Positions 1 to 10,171 of a DNA stretch of 64,000 nucleotides are shown piece after piece. The position numbers and the translations under genes are program-made. Under the pieces are notes generated by a model. That model saw only the letters and a list, made by a program, of their open reading frames with translations, did not search any database and was not told where the DNA came from. Location of the stretch: contig NZ_JXJP01000008.1 in the NCBI RefSeq assembly GCF_000826645.1, forward strand, positions 248,001 through 312,000, read 5' to 3'. Numbering within the stretch: the stretch's first letter is position 1; the number at the start of each line of letters is the position of its first letter. Origin of the DNA: Psychroserpens mesophilus. Its GTDB lineage: Bacteria > Bacteroidota > Bacteroidia > Flavobacteriales > Flavobacteriaceae.

Positions 1-7
1 AAATTGA

Positions 8-856
8 TTATTGTCTTGAATACAATTGGGTTTTAAAAGCATCCAAAATATTATTGATCTTTTTAAGCTCTTCTTCCGACCAAGCAACAGGTTTTTTTTG
101 CTGTATGAGCACATTACTATCAGGATGCGTTTTAGATGATGGCTTGCTGTAAGAATCTTCCAGATTAGAAATTGGCTCTAAGTTAAATGCCTCACAAAGA
201 CTGTAGAACACTTGAATATCAGAAAATAATTCTTCATATCTAACTACCTTAACATGGTCATTGTATGATTCAAAACGTTCTAAAGGCAATACATTTTCAA
301 TACACCAACGCAAGGTCAATTTTTCTAAATCTGATAAGTCTACATACCTTGTAATATCAAAATTAAACTCCTCCTTGATTACTGAAACTAAAGATTGTTG
401 ATTTGCAAAATATGACAAATCATACAGCCACGGAAACTTAACCTTTTGTTGCGATTTAAGAACATCATAAGGGTTCCGAATTAAATGAATCACAGGGATT
501 TGATACGTTTCATTTATAAACTGGGCCATTAAACTGGCTCTCACAAACTTGATTACAAACTTTTTAGGAATGAAGGGCCAAAGGTGTCTTTTGTATTTAC
601 GATTACTGTTTTGAGCAATCCAGTCACAATCAACACGATTACTAAATACCTGTTCCAGATATCTTTTAACTTCTTTACTAGCCGTTTTTGTGGTGATCCA
701 TTTATCACACAACAAATGACCTCTTTTAGTTTGAGTGTCGTGTTCAGGTTCAAACAACATGCGATAACGATGCTGAGAGGCCATAGTTTCAGAAAGCCAA
801 CTTGTTCCACTTCTTGCAGTACCTACAATGACAATATGTTTCTTAAATTTTGACAT
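8..856 (-). CDS. Sulfotransferase family protein (PAPS-dependent, Sulfotransfer_1/3 type)
   Basis: This 282-residue protein probably transfers sulfate from PAPS to a sugar of the surface polysaccharide or its precursor in the cytoplasm. The 5'-phosphosulfate-binding loop is visible near the N-terminus (TARSGTSWL, residues 13-21), and a 3'-phosphate-binding strand follows (HLIRNPYDVLKS, about 124-135). Both are hallmarks of the family and the length is usual for it. The ATG start lies one base upstream of the GT4 stop region, so it is the last gene of the capsule operon visible here, and the operon may continue past the left edge. The acceptor cannot be read from sequence. No PAPS-synthesis genes are in the window, so PAPS must come from elsewhere in the genome. 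Confidence 0.85.
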   Translation of the reverse strand: MSKFKKHIVIVGTARSGTSWLSETMASQHRYRMLFEPEHDTQTKRGHLLCDKWITTKTASKEVKRYLEQVFSNRVDCDWIAQNSNRKYKRHLWPFIPKKFVIKFVRASLMAQFINETYQIPVIHLIRNPYDVLKSQQKVKFPWLYDLSYFANQQSLVSVIKEEFNFDITRYVDLSDLEKLTLRWCIENVLPLERFESYNDHVKVVRYEELFSDIQVFYSLCEAFNLEPISNLEDSYSKPSSKTHPDSNVLIQQKKPVAWSEEELKKINNILDAFKTQLYSRQ

Positions 857-857
857 A

Positions 858-1946
858 TTAAGACCTCACAAGTTTAGTATATAATGCTTCATGATCTGAG
901 ATGAATGTCTCCATTGAAAAATGATCCATACAATATTGCCTTAAATCTTGTCCGATCTGATGTCTTTCTTCAGGATGTAATGCTTTTAAATGATTAATTT
1001 TTCGGCTTAGTTCTTCTGAATTCCCAGCCTCAAACAACAAATCAGGAAACGTTTTAAGTACAAAATTAATACCTGTAATATCTGAACCTAACAGCGGAAT
1101 TCCCATACACATAGCTTCAACTAAGGCCATAGGCATGCCTTCTTTTCTTCCTTGGTTTAAGGTCGGAATCACATACATATCAGATTGAGCGATATAAGGT
1201 CTAACGTCAAGTTTTTTTCCATGAAAGGTTACCTGATCTGATAATCCTAAGGTTTGACAAAGCAGTTGCATGTCTTGTCCGTACGCATTTGAACTATCGC
1301 CAAGCACATCTAAAGTAATTTCAGAATCATTGAGCTTATGAATAGCGTGAATAAGAACTTCAATACCTTTAACTGGAACCAAATTAGCCACAGTAATTAT
1401 TCTGAAAACATTTGAAGGTTTTTTTTCAAAGGATTCTGGACTATAATAATCGGTATCTATACCTATCGGAATTAGCTTTTGAGCTTTCTTATTCGGAAAA
1501 TACTGCTTCATTTCATCATTTATAGTCACAATGAAATTAGCCAGAAAACTTTTTATTTTCCAGTGCTTATTGAAGCCCATAGCCTTTTTGGTGTAAATCC
1601 ATTTTATACCAATGAGACGTGCAGCAAGTGCCTCTGTCCAGTCGTTACTCCATTGCCAGGAATGCACAATATCAAAACCATGCGTTTTATAAAATTTAGA
1701 AATACGACGTACCCTAAACAGTAACGTGTAATAAGGTCTGTAATGCGTCTTCGTTTCAAAAATATGAATCGGTAAACCTAAAGCCTCTACTTCTTTGAAA
1801 AAAGCACCTTTATTGTCGCCACAGGCAATATGGACATCAAACTTTGTTTTATCCAGACCATTGACCAGATCGTAAACAACTTTTCCACTTCCAGCTGTAT
1901 TAAAATTAGAAATTGTAAATAAAACTCGTATACGTTTATTCATCAT
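858..1946 (-). CDS. Glycosyltransferase family 4 (GT-B fold)
   Basis: A retaining glycosyltransferase of 362 residues that probably adds one sugar to the lipid-linked capsule repeat at the cytoplasmic face. The N-terminal half has the acceptor-domain pattern with a glycine-rich turn ([13 protein letters not shown]). The C-terminal half carries the GT4 EX7E nucleotide-sugar site within [19 protein letters not shown], around residues 268-286. Two adjacent ATG codons (1946 and 1943) overlap the end of the upstream acyltransferase gene by 11 bases, which indicates translational coupling. Donor and linkage cannot be predicted from sequence alone. Confidence 0.88.
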   Translation of the reverse strand: MMNKRIRVLFTISNFNTAGSGKVVYDLVNGLDKTKFDVHIACGDNKGAFFKEVEALGLPIHIFETKTHYRPYYTLLFRVRRISKFYKTHGFDIVHSWQWSNDWTEALAARLIGIKWIYTKKAMGFNKHWKIKSFLANFIVTINDEMKQYFPNKKAQKLIPIGIDTDYYSPESFEKKPSNVFRIITVANLVPVKGIEVLIHAIHKLNDSEITLDVLGDSSNAYGQDMQLLCQTLGLSDQVTFHGKKLDVRPYIAQSDMYVIPTLNQGRKEGMPMALVEAMCMGIPLLGSDITGINFVLKTFPDLLFEAGNSEELSRKINHLKALHPEERHQIGQDLRQYCMDHFSMETFISDHEALYTKLVRS

Positions 1947-2517
1947 TTAATGAGCGAATTATTTTTGCAGGATTACCTGCAACAACGACATTGGAAGGCA
2001 CATCTTTAACAACTACAGAGCCAGCTCCTATAACAACATTATCGCCAATAGTAATAGCTCCAATGATGACTACATTTGCACCAGCAACAACATTATCACC
2101 TATAACAGGTATTTTAGTGTTATCATTATGCTTGTTACCGATGGTTAGGCTATTTCTAAACTGGAAATTTTTACCAATAGATTTTGCATTAATTACGGTT
2201 GCAAATGGATGATAGCACATCAATCCGCCTTCAATTTTAGTACTTCCAAAAATTTTACAATTAAAATCCCGAACAAAATGAGGTTTCCACTTGTGGTATC
2301 TTGCATTAATTCTCCAGAAAAAAATATGAGCATATTCAGGATAATACAACATCAAATGGTGAAACTTTTTTTCAATCGTATCTGGACTCACCTTACAACC
2401 TCTAACTGCGATGGTACGTTCAATATCTTGATGTATAATCGTATTATCTTTCACATACTTTACAAATAGCCTTGTAATGAGGTACTTTCGATGTGCATGT
2501 TTTAAAAGATGTATCAT
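1936..2517 (-). CDS. Serine-acetyltransferase-like hexapeptide (LbH) acyltransferase
   Basis: The 193-residue protein ends in a left-handed beta-helix built from hexapeptide repeats ([17 protein letters not shown], then [18 protein letters not shown]) and closes with VAGNPAKII, the signature of the serine-acetyltransferase / CysE-like family. In polysaccharide loci such proteins usually acetylate a sugar hydroxyl or amino group with acetyl-CoA. The N-terminal 90 residues are basic and helical, like the SATase cap, but the gene sits between glycosyltransferases and not next to cysteine genes. I therefore infer that it decorates the glycan and is not CysE. The stop overlaps the next gene. Confidence 0.85.
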   Translation of the reverse strand: MIHLLKHAHRKYLITRLFVKYVKDNTIIHQDIERTIAVRGCKVSPDTIEKKFHHLMLYYPEYAHIFFWRINARYHKWKPHFVRDFNCKIFGSTKIEGGLMCYHPFATVINAKSIGKNFQFRNSLTIGNKHNDNTKIPVIGDNVVAGANVVIIGAITIGDNVVIGAGSVVVKDVPSNVVVAGNPAKIIRSLNDE

Positions 2518-2536
2518 AATACTTCCCGAAACTATA

Positions 2537-3514
2537 TTATTTTTTCACAATATAAGGTACTAAATAATAACTGTAAAACTTAAGCACAGAAGAAAACGGA
2601 AATAAGGCCAAAAAACTCAGATATATGCGAAGAAGCAATGGTGGTTTTATCGATTTAATTTCAGAAAGTAATTGATTTTTAAAAGCGAAGCGCTTTGTTA
2701 ATCCTTTTTTATGAATGATTTGTTTGCCCAAGATATGATAAAGTTGTCTTCTAAATTTTTCACCAAATTCAATTTCATGTTTGTTTTCTAAATAAAATGG
2801 CAAATGTTCCTTAACAAATCTTGGCCACTGCAATGATGCTCTTGGAGTTTTCTCTTTAAACTGCTCAATGGTAGAGGTTGTGTGTTTGAAGTAAAGATAA
2901 ATATAGGTGTCTAAAAAAGCGACATTACAGGTCATACCTAATTTGATATCAACAGCAGTATCCTGACCAATTCTAAGCGCTTCATTATAGCCTCCAATTT
3001 TATCAAAAACTTCTTTTCTGTACAAAAAAGCTGGTGGACCAACTACTGTTTTCAAACTGGAAAACCATTGCAATCCCCAAAAAGGTCTAGGCTTAATGAT
3101 AAGTTGGTCTGTTTCATCTAGAGGTTTTGGAGTTTCAGAAATGCCTTTGTCAGATTTCATCATCTTTCCAAAAACGGCTTCAATATCTGGATGATGATCT
3201 AAAACATGTATCATCTTGTTTAGCGCATTTGGATAAATTTCATCATCAACATCAAAGAAGTACAAATAATTGCCTTTTGCGTGTTCTAAACCTTTATTTC
3301 GCGTTGGTCCTGCGCCTTGTGTTTTTTGAACATACCACGAAACTCTATTATCAGTTTCACTGAGTTTTTGTATTTCTTCTAAAGTGTTATCAGAAGAGTT
3401 ATTATCAACATAAATAATTTCAAAATTCTCAATATTTTGATTTAAAATACTGTTGTAGGATTTTGTAATAAACCGACTTGCGTTATAGGCAGGAATAATG
3501 ACAGATAATTTCAT
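2537..3514 (-). CDS. Glycosyltransferase family 2
   Basis: An inverting GT-A glycosyltransferase of 325 residues. It opens with the family 2 nucleotide-binding strand ([14 protein letters not shown]), has VDNNSSDNT around residue 36 and the metal-binding acidic cluster FFDVDDE at 86-92. The C-terminal part ends in a hydrophobic stretch ([20 protein letters not shown]), which suggests peripheral attachment to the membrane. It lies three bases upstream of the asparagine-synthase-like gene's reading region in the same operon, so it probably assembles the repeat unit. The substrate is unknown. Confidence 0.88.
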   Translation of the reverse strand: MKLSVIIPAYNASRFITKSYNSILNQNIENFEIIYVDNNSSDNTLEEIQKLSETDNRVSWYVQKTQGAGPTRNKGLEHAKGNYLYFFDVDDEIYPNALNKMIHVLDHHPDIEAVFGKMMKSDKGISETPKPLDETDQLIIKPRPFWGLQWFSSLKTVVGPPAFLYRKEVFDKIGGYNEALRIGQDTAVDIKLGMTCNVAFLDTYIYLYFKHTTSTIEQFKEKTPRASLQWPRFVKEHLPFYLENKHEIEFGEKFRRQLYHILGKQIIHKKGLTKRFAFKNQLLSEIKSIKPPLLLRIYLSFLALFPFSSVLKFYSYYLVPYIVKK

Positions 3515-3516
3515 TA

Positions 3517-4902
3517 TTAGGGTTTATAATTTAGTTTATGCCATAACGACAAAGTTAATAACATGCTTACAGAATGCGAATATTTCACATAATCTTCATT
3601 TTTGAATTTATCATAAAAAGATGTGATTATCGATTTGGGAATAAATTCAAAATAAGGTGAATTGAATAAGTATTCTTTTAGATTTTTGTCATTTGTTTCA
3701 CCCAAAAACTGAAGTTCAAAATTTCTTTGAATATGGGGATTTCCAAAAGCACCTTTCAGTTCTCTTTTCAATTTATCAATAATTCGGTATGGAAGATTAT
3801 AAGGCACTTTATTATAGTTATAGTTTTTGATATTGAACGGCTTTTGATCATGCCATGTGATGGAAGCCAAAGCATTATCGGTTTTCAAATGTGCTAACTG
3901 TAATTTTCGATCTGCAAGATAGTCTTCAGGAACTGTACAGATAAATTCGCACATACGATTATCATAATAAGGCAGATTTATTGGATGTGCGTTTTCAAAA
4001 ATCGCCAAATTAGTGGATGTCCAGCGATGTGCCCATTGTGAGGTTTTGAAGGCTCTTACTTTTGCACTAACATTATCAATTTTAATTTTTGACAGCAAAG
4101 TTTCAAGTCGCTGTGTTAAATAGTATTCAAATTCACCTTCAATAGACCAATGATTCCACAATTGCTTAGCCAATTCTAATCCGTCTTTTTTAACCATTTT
4201 CTTGTAAAGCAACGGAATGATGTCTGATTGCTTAGTACCTTCGGGAACACCTCTATCAAATAAAACATCTCCCCAATGTCCTAGAGAAAACTGACCTTCC
4301 ATTTGCTTTAACTCTTCTAAAACTGCCATTTGTCTTGGATGTGTGAATTCTGAATAACAACCGTTAATTTTAGCAAGGTCTTCAATACAATCCCATAAAT
4401 ATCCTTTAGGAATTTCGAAATCCTGAAACTTAAATCCGCATACGTCAGCTACCTTTTTACTAATTTTATGTTCCGGAAAACCACCTTTAAAAGAATAACT
4501 ATAGGATTGAACATCACTATTCAAATGTTTAAAAATCAAAGCCTGACTCCTACTATCCAATCCGCCTGACAAAGGCAATATCACTTTTGACGTACCTGTT
4601 TGCTCTTTAATAATTGATGTTAAAAGCGTCTGATATTCATCTAAAGCTTCCTTAAAACTCAGTTGTCTAGGTGAGTAATGCCATTCAAACCAAGGCTTAC
4701 TTTCTACCAAATAACCTTCATTGTCAATGGTATGATCATGTGCTGGTAATAAACAAACCTCATCCTGATAGAACGTATCTGAATCTAAAAAAAAACCAGT
4801 AGCTACATAAATAGCTATCGCTTTTAAATTGAGTTCATGTGGCGCTCTAACTTTAGCAAATCGTTGCTTAGAAGGCAATATTTGTGTTCGAATATGATTC
4901 AT
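3517..4902 (-). CDS. Asparagine-synthase-related protein lacking the glutaminase cysteine
   Basis: This 461-residue protein has the PP-loop ATP pyrophosphatase of asparagine synthases (PLSGGLDSRSQ, residues 110-120). Its N-terminal 100 residues do not start with Met-Cys and show no glutamine-amidotransferase motifs, so it cannot hydrolyse glutamine by itself. It may activate a carboxylate and use free ammonia, or work with the complete homologue next door. In capsule and O-antigen loci, PP-loop proteins of this kind (WbpS, WbtH) turn uronic acids into uronamides, and a UDP-HexNAcA pathway is present upstream in this operon. That makes glycan amidation the most attractive role, but it is inference. 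Its start is 92 bases from the end of the upstream asnB-like gene. Confidence 0.75.
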   Translation of the reverse strand: MNHIRTQILPSKQRFAKVRAPHELNLKAIAIYVATGFFLDSDTFYQDEVCLLPAHDHTIDNEGYLVESKPWFEWHYSPRQLSFKEALDEYQTLLTSIIKEQTGTSKVILPLSGGLDSRSQALIFKHLNSDVQSYSYSFKGGFPEHKISKKVADVCGFKFQDFEIPKGYLWDCIEDLAKINGCYSEFTHPRQMAVLEELKQMEGQFSLGHWGDVLFDRGVPEGTKQSDIIPLLYKKMVKKDGLELAKQLWNHWSIEGEFEYYLTQRLETLLSKIKIDNVSAKVRAFKTSQWAHRWTSTNLAIFENAHPINLPYYDNRMCEFICTVPEDYLADRKLQLAHLKTDNALASITWHDQKPFNIKNYNYNKVPYNLPYRIIDKLKRELKGAFGNPHIQRNFELQFLGETNDKNLKEYLFNSPYFEFIPKSIITSFYDKFKNEDYVKYSHSVSMLLTLSLWHKLNYKP

Positions 4903-4994
4903 AAAATGCGCTACGAAGATAGTAATTTTATTTCCACAACACTTATGAAAATTACATTAAAGCAACCCAAAAACGTAGTGTGGAGCTATAACTT

Positions 4995-6818
4995 TTAAAC
5001 GTGAATAGCTGCCCATTTTTGCCAGGCATAAATATGCCAAACTCCCCAGGAATTATGATGTTTTTTATCGTAAAAATCTTTGACATATTGTTGTAAAACT
5101 GGCACATTTATAATAGATTCTCCGTAAAATGGCTTATCAAAAACATGGGCGTGCACATCAGTCTTTAAAGTGGTGTGAAGCCAATCGTGCAAAGGCACTG
5201 AAAATCCCATTTTTTTTGTATTGATAATAGATTCTGGGATTTCATTATTCAAAAGTTCTTTTAATGGCTTTTTTAAGTCTGTTTTATCTTTCAAATCTGA
5301 TGTTAACTCCCACGCTTTTTCAATACTCTTTTTATCCAGAAACGGCACACGCACTTCCAAACTATGTTGCATGCTGGCACGATCAACTTTAATCAAAATC
5401 CGTTGCATGTGTGCATAAAATTCGTTCCAGCGTAATTGTTGCAGCAGTTGCTTTCGAGAGGTATTTTTAAATTGATATAACTGTTGCATGTCTTTTGAGA
5501 ATCCAACTTTAGGAAATGCTTTATCAAGAATTGCCTGAGACAAATGCAAATGCTTATTGGTTACAAAAGCATCAAACGTTTTAAAGTAAGGCGCCCAAGT
5601 TTTAGTAATACCTAAGGTATTTGTCACTTTGGCTATCAATTTTCGGATTGGAAATGGCATTTTAAACCAAAACCGCTTGTTTAAAACATCTCGCATTCTT
5701 GGGTAACCGTAAAATAATTCATCACCTCCATCACCAGACAGCATTACAGTATGCTTAGATTTTGCTTCGCGAGTTATCACATAGGTTGGAATGCTAGAAT
5801 AGTCACCGAAAGGTTCCGTATAGGCATAAAAATGATTATCTATACTATTTAAAATATCAGAATCTTCAACCGACACAATAATTTGTTGCAATTGTAAAAC
5901 TTCGGCATAACTTTTAGCAATATCACTTTCATTAAGTGTAGGATCATTCACTTTTATAGTAAATGCTTCAATATCTGGTTTTGCTTTTTTAGCATAGGCA
6001 CTAATTAACGGACTATCAATTCCGCCACTTAAAAACGTAGCAACGGAAACATCACTAATCAATTGACGCTTCACAGCATCTGTTAAGGTATCTTCTAAAT
6101 TGACTTTAGAACTATTTGATGTATCGATGTTGTTTTTTTTAAACGATACTAATTGGGTTTTTGTAAGGTTTCCGAAGGTATCAATTTGAATCAATTCACC
6201 TGGATTAACCTGATAAATATCGTGATAAATAGTGTTTGGCGCTTGCATATAGCCAAAACCGAAATACTCTTTTACAGTATCAGCTCTAAGTTTCAGAATA
6301 TTTTTAAACCATGGATGTTTATATACTTGATTAAATTGTGAAGCAGCAACAATTCCATTTTCATTTATACCATAAAACAAAGGCTTGATTCCAGCAAAAT
6401 CTCTAGATAAGAAACAAAGTTTATTTTGCGTATCAATAATCGTTATAGCAAACATGCCATTGAGCAAACTTATGGTTTTTTGAATCCCAACCTTATCCAA
6501 AAGATGACTAATAACTTCCGTATCTGAAGTAGAATTTAAATTATTTAACTGATACGATTCAGACAGTTGTTTGAAATTATAAATTTCTCCATTAAATACC
6601 ATGTGATATCTACCACTCGGACTCACCTTAGGCTGATTTCCATTTTCTGAAATATCGAGAATTGCCAGACGATTGAAGCCGAGTTGAAAATTAGTATTCT
6701 TAGAAACACTGGTATTATCTGGACCTCTATGTTTTGAAAGTGCTAATATATTTTCAAACGTCTCTAAATCAATACACGCTTGGTTTTCAAATGAAAATTC
6801 TGCTAGAAATCCGCACAT
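4995..6818 (-). CDS. asnB: Asparagine synthase (glutamine-hydrolysing), AsnB/WbpS type
   Basis: A full-length class II glutamine amidotransferase plus synthetase of 607 residues. The catalytic Cys2 follows the initiator Met (MCGFLAE). RGPD (31-34), NGEIYN (76-81) and SRDFAGIKPLFY (138-149) complete the glutaminase domain. The synthetase PP-loop is FLSGGIDS at 262-269, followed by SGDGGDELF. The family normally converts aspartate to asparagine, and close relatives in polysaccharide loci amidate sugar carboxylates instead. It sits in the capsule operon between a methyltransferase and a second, glutaminase-less homologue, so a role in uronic-acid amidation is likely. The gene symbol marks the family only. 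Confidence 0.85.
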   Translation of the reverse strand: MCGFLAEFSFENQACIDLETFENILALSKHRGPDNTSVSKNTNFQLGFNRLAILDISENGNQPKVSPSGRYHMVFNGEIYNFKQLSESYQLNNLNSTSDTEVISHLLDKVGIQKTISLLNGMFAITIIDTQNKLCFLSRDFAGIKPLFYGINENGIVAASQFNQVYKHPWFKNILKLRADTVKEYFGFGYMQAPNTIYHDIYQVNPGELIQIDTFGNLTKTQLVSFKKNNIDTSNSSKVNLEDTLTDAVKRQLISDVSVATFLSGGIDSPLISAYAKKAKPDIEAFTIKVNDPTLNESDIAKSYAEVLQLQQIIVSVEDSDILNSIDNHFYAYTEPFGDYSSIPTYVITREAKSKHTVMLSGDGGDELFYGYPRMRDVLNKRFWFKMPFPIRKLIAKVTNTLGITKTWAPYFKTFDAFVTNKHLHLSQAILDKAFPKVGFSKDMQQLYQFKNTSRKQLLQQLRWNEFYAHMQRILIKVDRASMQHSLEVRVPFLDKKSIEKAWELTSDLKDKTDLKKPLKELLNNEIPESIINTKKMGFSVPLHDWLHTTLKTDVHAHVFDKPFYGESIINVPVLQQYVKDFYDKKHHNSWGVWHIYAWQKWAAIHV

Positions 6819-6820
6819 AT

Positions 6821-7570
6821 TTAGTTCTTTTCAAAAATTGCAATAATTGAAGATGAAAAAAAGCGGGAAGGATGTTTCATCAAGTATGGGTTTAAAACAA
6901 ATTTAAATAGCAAACGATGCACTTTAAAAATAAGTTTTTGAAATATATTGAGCTTTTGATGCACACCAATTGGAAATCCACCATAATGACTGAGGTATTT
7001 AATTTTCAAATTATGACGTTTTGCAAAATCCTTAAAGACTTTTAAGTGCATACATTTAAGATTATGAATTTTTAAGTTTTTATAATCTACCAAATATTTA
7101 TAAAATCTTATGTAACCACGCATATTTGGAATCATTACGAACAATTTTGACTGATCTTTCATATAATCTACATGCACGTCTAATATGGCATTAAAATCCT
7201 CAAAATGCTCAATAAATCCGTTTGACATGACATAATCATACTGGATTGGTGTTTTATATGTCGTAAAATCTTGTTGAAGGATGCTATGATCTTCAATTCC
7301 CATAACTTTAAAAACACCTTCGATTTCAGCAATGTCTGAATTATAATCTAAACACGTTGGTTCAATATTGTATTTTACTGCTAAATAAGCCAAATATCGA
7401 CCAGGAAAACCACCTATCTCAATTAAAGTTTGCTTCTCTTTTGTTTTCTGAATAAAAATTTCCCAAAACGAATCGTAGTACGAACAGACATTCATAATAC
7501 GATTTTTATCTATATGATTGTTTCCGTAATAGGCTTCCCAGTATTGTTGTGTGGTTAGTTTATCTGACAT
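6821..7570 (-). CDS. SAM-dependent class I methyltransferase
   Basis: The 249-residue protein has a Rossmann methyltransferase motif I (LIEIGGFPGRYLA, about 49-61) and a motif IV-like region NGFIEHFEDF. The C-terminus is rich in aromatic and basic residues and may touch the membrane. The gene ends two bases before the asnB-like ATG and is transcribed with it. Methyltransferases in such operons methylate sugar hydroxyls or terminate chains in ABC-exported glycans, but the acceptor is not visible. The start is the only early ATG and is followed by a plausible N-terminal helix. Confidence 0.75.
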   Translation of the reverse strand: MSDKLTTQQYWEAYYGNNHIDKNRIMNVCSYYDSFWEIFIQKTKEKQTLIEIGGFPGRYLAYLAVKYNIEPTCLDYNSDIAEIEGVFKVMGIEDHSILQQDFTTYKTPIQYDYVMSNGFIEHFEDFNAILDVHVDYMKDQSKLFVMIPNMRGYIRFYKYLVDYKNLKIHNLKCMHLKVFKDFAKRHNLKIKYLSHYGGFPIGVHQKLNIFQKLIFKVHRLLFKFVLNPYLMKHPSRFFSSSIIAIFEKN

Positions 7571-7658
7571 TATTCAACTTTGAAACTCAGTGCTTAAAAT
7601 TAGTCAATTTAGGTTAATTGATTAGACGATCTGAGATTTAACTTTAATTGGGGTTTTA

Positions 7659-8576
7659 TTAGAGGTAATGAGACTGCTGAATTTTATTCGTATTATAACT
7701 TTTAAGTATGCCTGGCATTAAAGCTTTTAACTTTTTACGTTGAATAATTAAACCTTTATAGGTTTTAAAATCTAATTTAATAAAGGCTTTTACCAATAAT
7801 ACTTGTAATTTTTTCGTCTCAATCTTGTAAAGTTCTTGAGGATCATCATTATTTATATTAGCAAAATTTGATTTATAAAGACGTTCTTTCCATTCATAGA
7901 ATTTAGGACTATAAGGTTTCATTTTTTGAGGCTTTCCTTCCTTTCTATCATGAATGATATATGATTTTGGTACCACACCAATTTTAAAACCATGATAAGC
8001 AACACGCTGACAGTAATTATTGTCTTCACTATAATGAAAAAATAAAGGATCAAAACCACCTACTTTTTCCAGACATGCTTTTGAAATTAGCCAAGCTGCT
8101 GCGTTGACAAATGGAACCACATAAACTTCCTTTAATTGATTATTCAACACATGATCTGAATAAAAAAACGGATTTTTTGTATTAGACACGTAATTTGAAA
8201 AATAAAAATCTAGTTTGTCCTGAGCGCCATTCACATGCACAGGACTTAAAATCCCATAGTCTGAATGTGTTTTCTGAACATCACATAGTTTATCTAAAAC
8301 GTCATCTACCAAATAGGCATCCTGATTAAGTAAAAACACCGATTCGGCATTTTGAGATAAGGCATAAGATATCCCAATATTATTAGCTTTTCCAAAACCT
8401 AAGTTTTCAGAAGACTCAATGACGTGAACATTATTATAATTTGTTTTTATGAAGTTAACCGAATCATCAGTTGACCCATTATCGACAACCACAACAGTAT
8501 ATGCTTTGCAGCTATCCATACATTTTTTTAGCCACTTCATTCCATTGAAAGTGACAATAACAATAATCACTTTCAT
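7659..8576 (-). CDS. Glycosyltransferase family 2 (rhamnosyltransferase-like)
   Basis: A GT-A glycosyltransferase of 305 residues. I place the start at the ATG at 8576 because the product then opens directly with the family 2 strand MKVIIVIVTFNG. The longer reading frame would begin with a TTG inside the upstream methyltransferase and add 28 unrelated residues. Further motifs are VVDNGSTDDS, the donor-site LLNQDAYL and the acceptor/catalytic segment HYSEDNNYCQR, a pattern common in rhamnosyltransferase-like WbbL/RfbN relatives. The start lies four bases after the stop of the upstream gene, which supports co-transcription. Confidence 0.86.
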   Translation of the reverse strand: MKVIIVIVTFNGMKWLKKCMDSCKAYTVVVVDNGSTDDSVNFIKTNYNNVHVIESSENLGFGKANNIGISYALSQNAESVFLLNQDAYLVDDVLDKLCDVQKTHSDYGILSPVHVNGAQDKLDFYFSNYVSNTKNPFFYSDHVLNNQLKEVYVVPFVNAAAWLISKACLEKVGGFDPLFFHYSEDNNYCQRVAYHGFKIGVVPKSYIIHDRKEGKPQKMKPYSPKFYEWKERLYKSNFANINNDDPQELYKIETKKLQVLLVKAFIKLDFKTYKGLIIQRKKLKALMPGILKSYNTNKIQQSHYL

Positions 8577-8580
8577 TTTA

Positions 8581-9447
8581 TTATTTTTTAGTAAAGATGA
8601 TGACATCCTGAAAATAAAAACCAGGATTTTCCTTCCAGTTACCAGAATAGATATTTTCAATTTCTAACGAGGTATCAGCTATCATCATCTCAATAGCTTT
8701 CGAATTTACTCCAATGGCATCTTCAGGAACCTTAACCCATTCTGGACAAAACCAATCCTTAGATTCGTATGCATTTTCACTGAAAATCCAGCGTTTTTGC
8801 TTCGTTTTATGAAATCGTCCGTTGTCGTCCGTTCGTCTTTCAAGTGATTTTTGATAATCGTCATCTAAATAGAAAAAACTAATGATGGCTTTGCCTCCTT
8901 TTTTAAGAACACGATCAATTTCTTTAAAATAGAAAATAGAATGTTCTTCGTTTAAATGTGTCCACACAGACAAAGCCGTAATCACATCATAACTTCCATC
9001 TGTGACATCCCAAGGCACAATCGATTTAGATTGATTTGCTGCATATTTTTCATTACTAATATCAAAATGCTCAAAATGCACGTTAGGATGTTTATAATTA
9101 GAATTACAAAAAACAATATTATTTTTCTTTACATCCAAGCCCAGATATTTTCCATTTTCGGTAATAAAAGGCATACTCGCCATTGCTAAGAGACCTGTTC
9201 CACACCCAATATCTAAAATCTTGTTTCCTTTATGAGATTCTAAGTTGAAATAAAGTAACGATTGAAAGAGTCCGATGACGTGAGCCCATTCAGCATAAGA
9301 GATTTTTCCTCCTCTTCTTAAAGTAGCGTTTGGAATGCTATCTAAGTTATTTGTTCGCAATATTTTAGATTTATCATACTCAAGATATGGTCTGTCTAAA
9401 TCTCTGTATTTCTGATTAGCATTCTTTTTTTTAAAAATGTGTTTCAT
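8581..9447 (-). CDS. SAM-dependent methyltransferase (Methyltransf_11/25 type)
   Basis: A 288-residue class I methyltransferase with an unusually clear SAM-binding motif I (KILDIGCGTGLLA, 76-88). An acidic end of strand 2 follows (YLGLDVKKNN), and a post-I region (DVITALSVWTHL) resembles small-molecule methyltransferases. It overlaps the upstream sulfotransferase by four bases (ATGA), a coupling pattern repeated through this operon. It probably methylates a capsule sugar or nucleotide-sugar. The sequence does not reveal which one. Confidence 0.82.
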   Translation of the reverse strand: MKHIFKKKNANQKYRDLDRPYLEYDKSKILRTNNLDSIPNATLRRGGKISYAEWAHVIGLFQSLLYFNLESHKGNKILDIGCGTGLLAMASMPFITENGKYLGLDVKKNNIVFCNSNYKHPNVHFEHFDISNEKYAANQSKSIVPWDVTDGSYDVITALSVWTHLNEEHSIFYFKEIDRVLKKGGKAIISFFYLDDDYQKSLERRTDDNGRFHKTKQKRWIFSENAYESKDWFCPEWVKVPEDAIGVNSKAIEMMIADTSLEIENIYSGNWKENPGFYFQDVIIFTKK

Positions 9448-10124
9448 AAAAATGTTTTTAGCTTATGAATTCCGCTTCTCTGGTCTTCAAATCTATAATT
9501 AAATTGTTTAATATCTTCCGAATATAAGGATTGAACCAATTTCATATTTGAATTTGTGTAAAACTTAGAATAATGAGAAAGCTTTTGTTTGTTCTGTTTT
9601 GAATGTTTTGTAAACTCTGAATGAATATCTAATTGGTTGTTAATGGATTTGATATCAGCTTTTAAATTTTCAAATTTCCCAATAAAATCTAATGGATATT
9701 GCTGATCATTAGCAAATTCAGATTGTGCAATAAGATGATCACCACGATAATTCATAGTGTTGTTATTATTTAGCACATCCTGAAACTGCCCTTTTTTCAG
9801 AATATAACTTTTAAAACTTCCACTAACCCTTCTGTCTTTTTTCAACCACAAGTAATCTGAATAGGCTCTATCCCATGGATTACGAACAAATGTAAATTTA
9901 AAATATCGGTTCCAGTCTTCTATAGTTATTAATCCGGTTTCAATTAATTGTTTCGGTGTAGCATGCTGCATGTGAATTTTACGTTCAGGACACCAACCAT
10001 ATAAACATTCATAATCTGGAGTTTTCCAGTCGTAACTAGGTTTGTCAAAATAAAAATCTTTAATACTTGATCCAGCACATTTTGGAATATGTATAAATAT
10101 AATTTTTAGTTTGTGTGATATCAT
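9444..10124 (-). CDS. Sulfotransferase family 2 protein (carbohydrate type)
   Basis: The 226-residue protein starts with the Sulfotransfer_2 5'-phosphosulfate loop (IFIHIPKCAGSSI, residues 9-21). It has the 3'-phosphate site KFTFVRNPWDRAYSDY near residues 76-91, the pattern of carbohydrate sulfotransferases such as HNK-1/chondroitin types. It is a different family from the sulfotransferase at the end of the operon, so at least two positions of the glycan may be sulfated. The gene overlaps the following methyltransferase by four bases. Sulfated exopolysaccharides are typical of marine bacteria. Confidence 0.83.
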   Translation of the reverse strand: MISHKLKIIFIHIPKCAGSSIKDFYFDKPSYDWKTPDYECLYGWCPERKIHMQHATPKQLIETGLITIEDWNRYFKFTFVRNPWDRAYSDYLWLKKDRRVSGSFKSYILKKGQFQDVLNNNNTMNYRGDHLIAQSEFANDQQYPLDFIGKFENLKADIKSINNQLDIHSEFTKHSKQNKQKLSHYSKFYTNSNMKLVQSLYSEDIKQFNYRFEDQRSGIHKLKTFL

Positions 10125-10171
10125 TATAAATGCAAAATACTACTTTTAAATAAATTGAGGTTTTATATTAT

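Noticed and set aside
4914-4939. A possible internal promoter before the glutaminase-less asparagine-synthase gene (TATCTTCG on the minus strand)
   Set aside because: One mismatch in the box and a spacer of only about 15 bases to TTG make it too weak to call.
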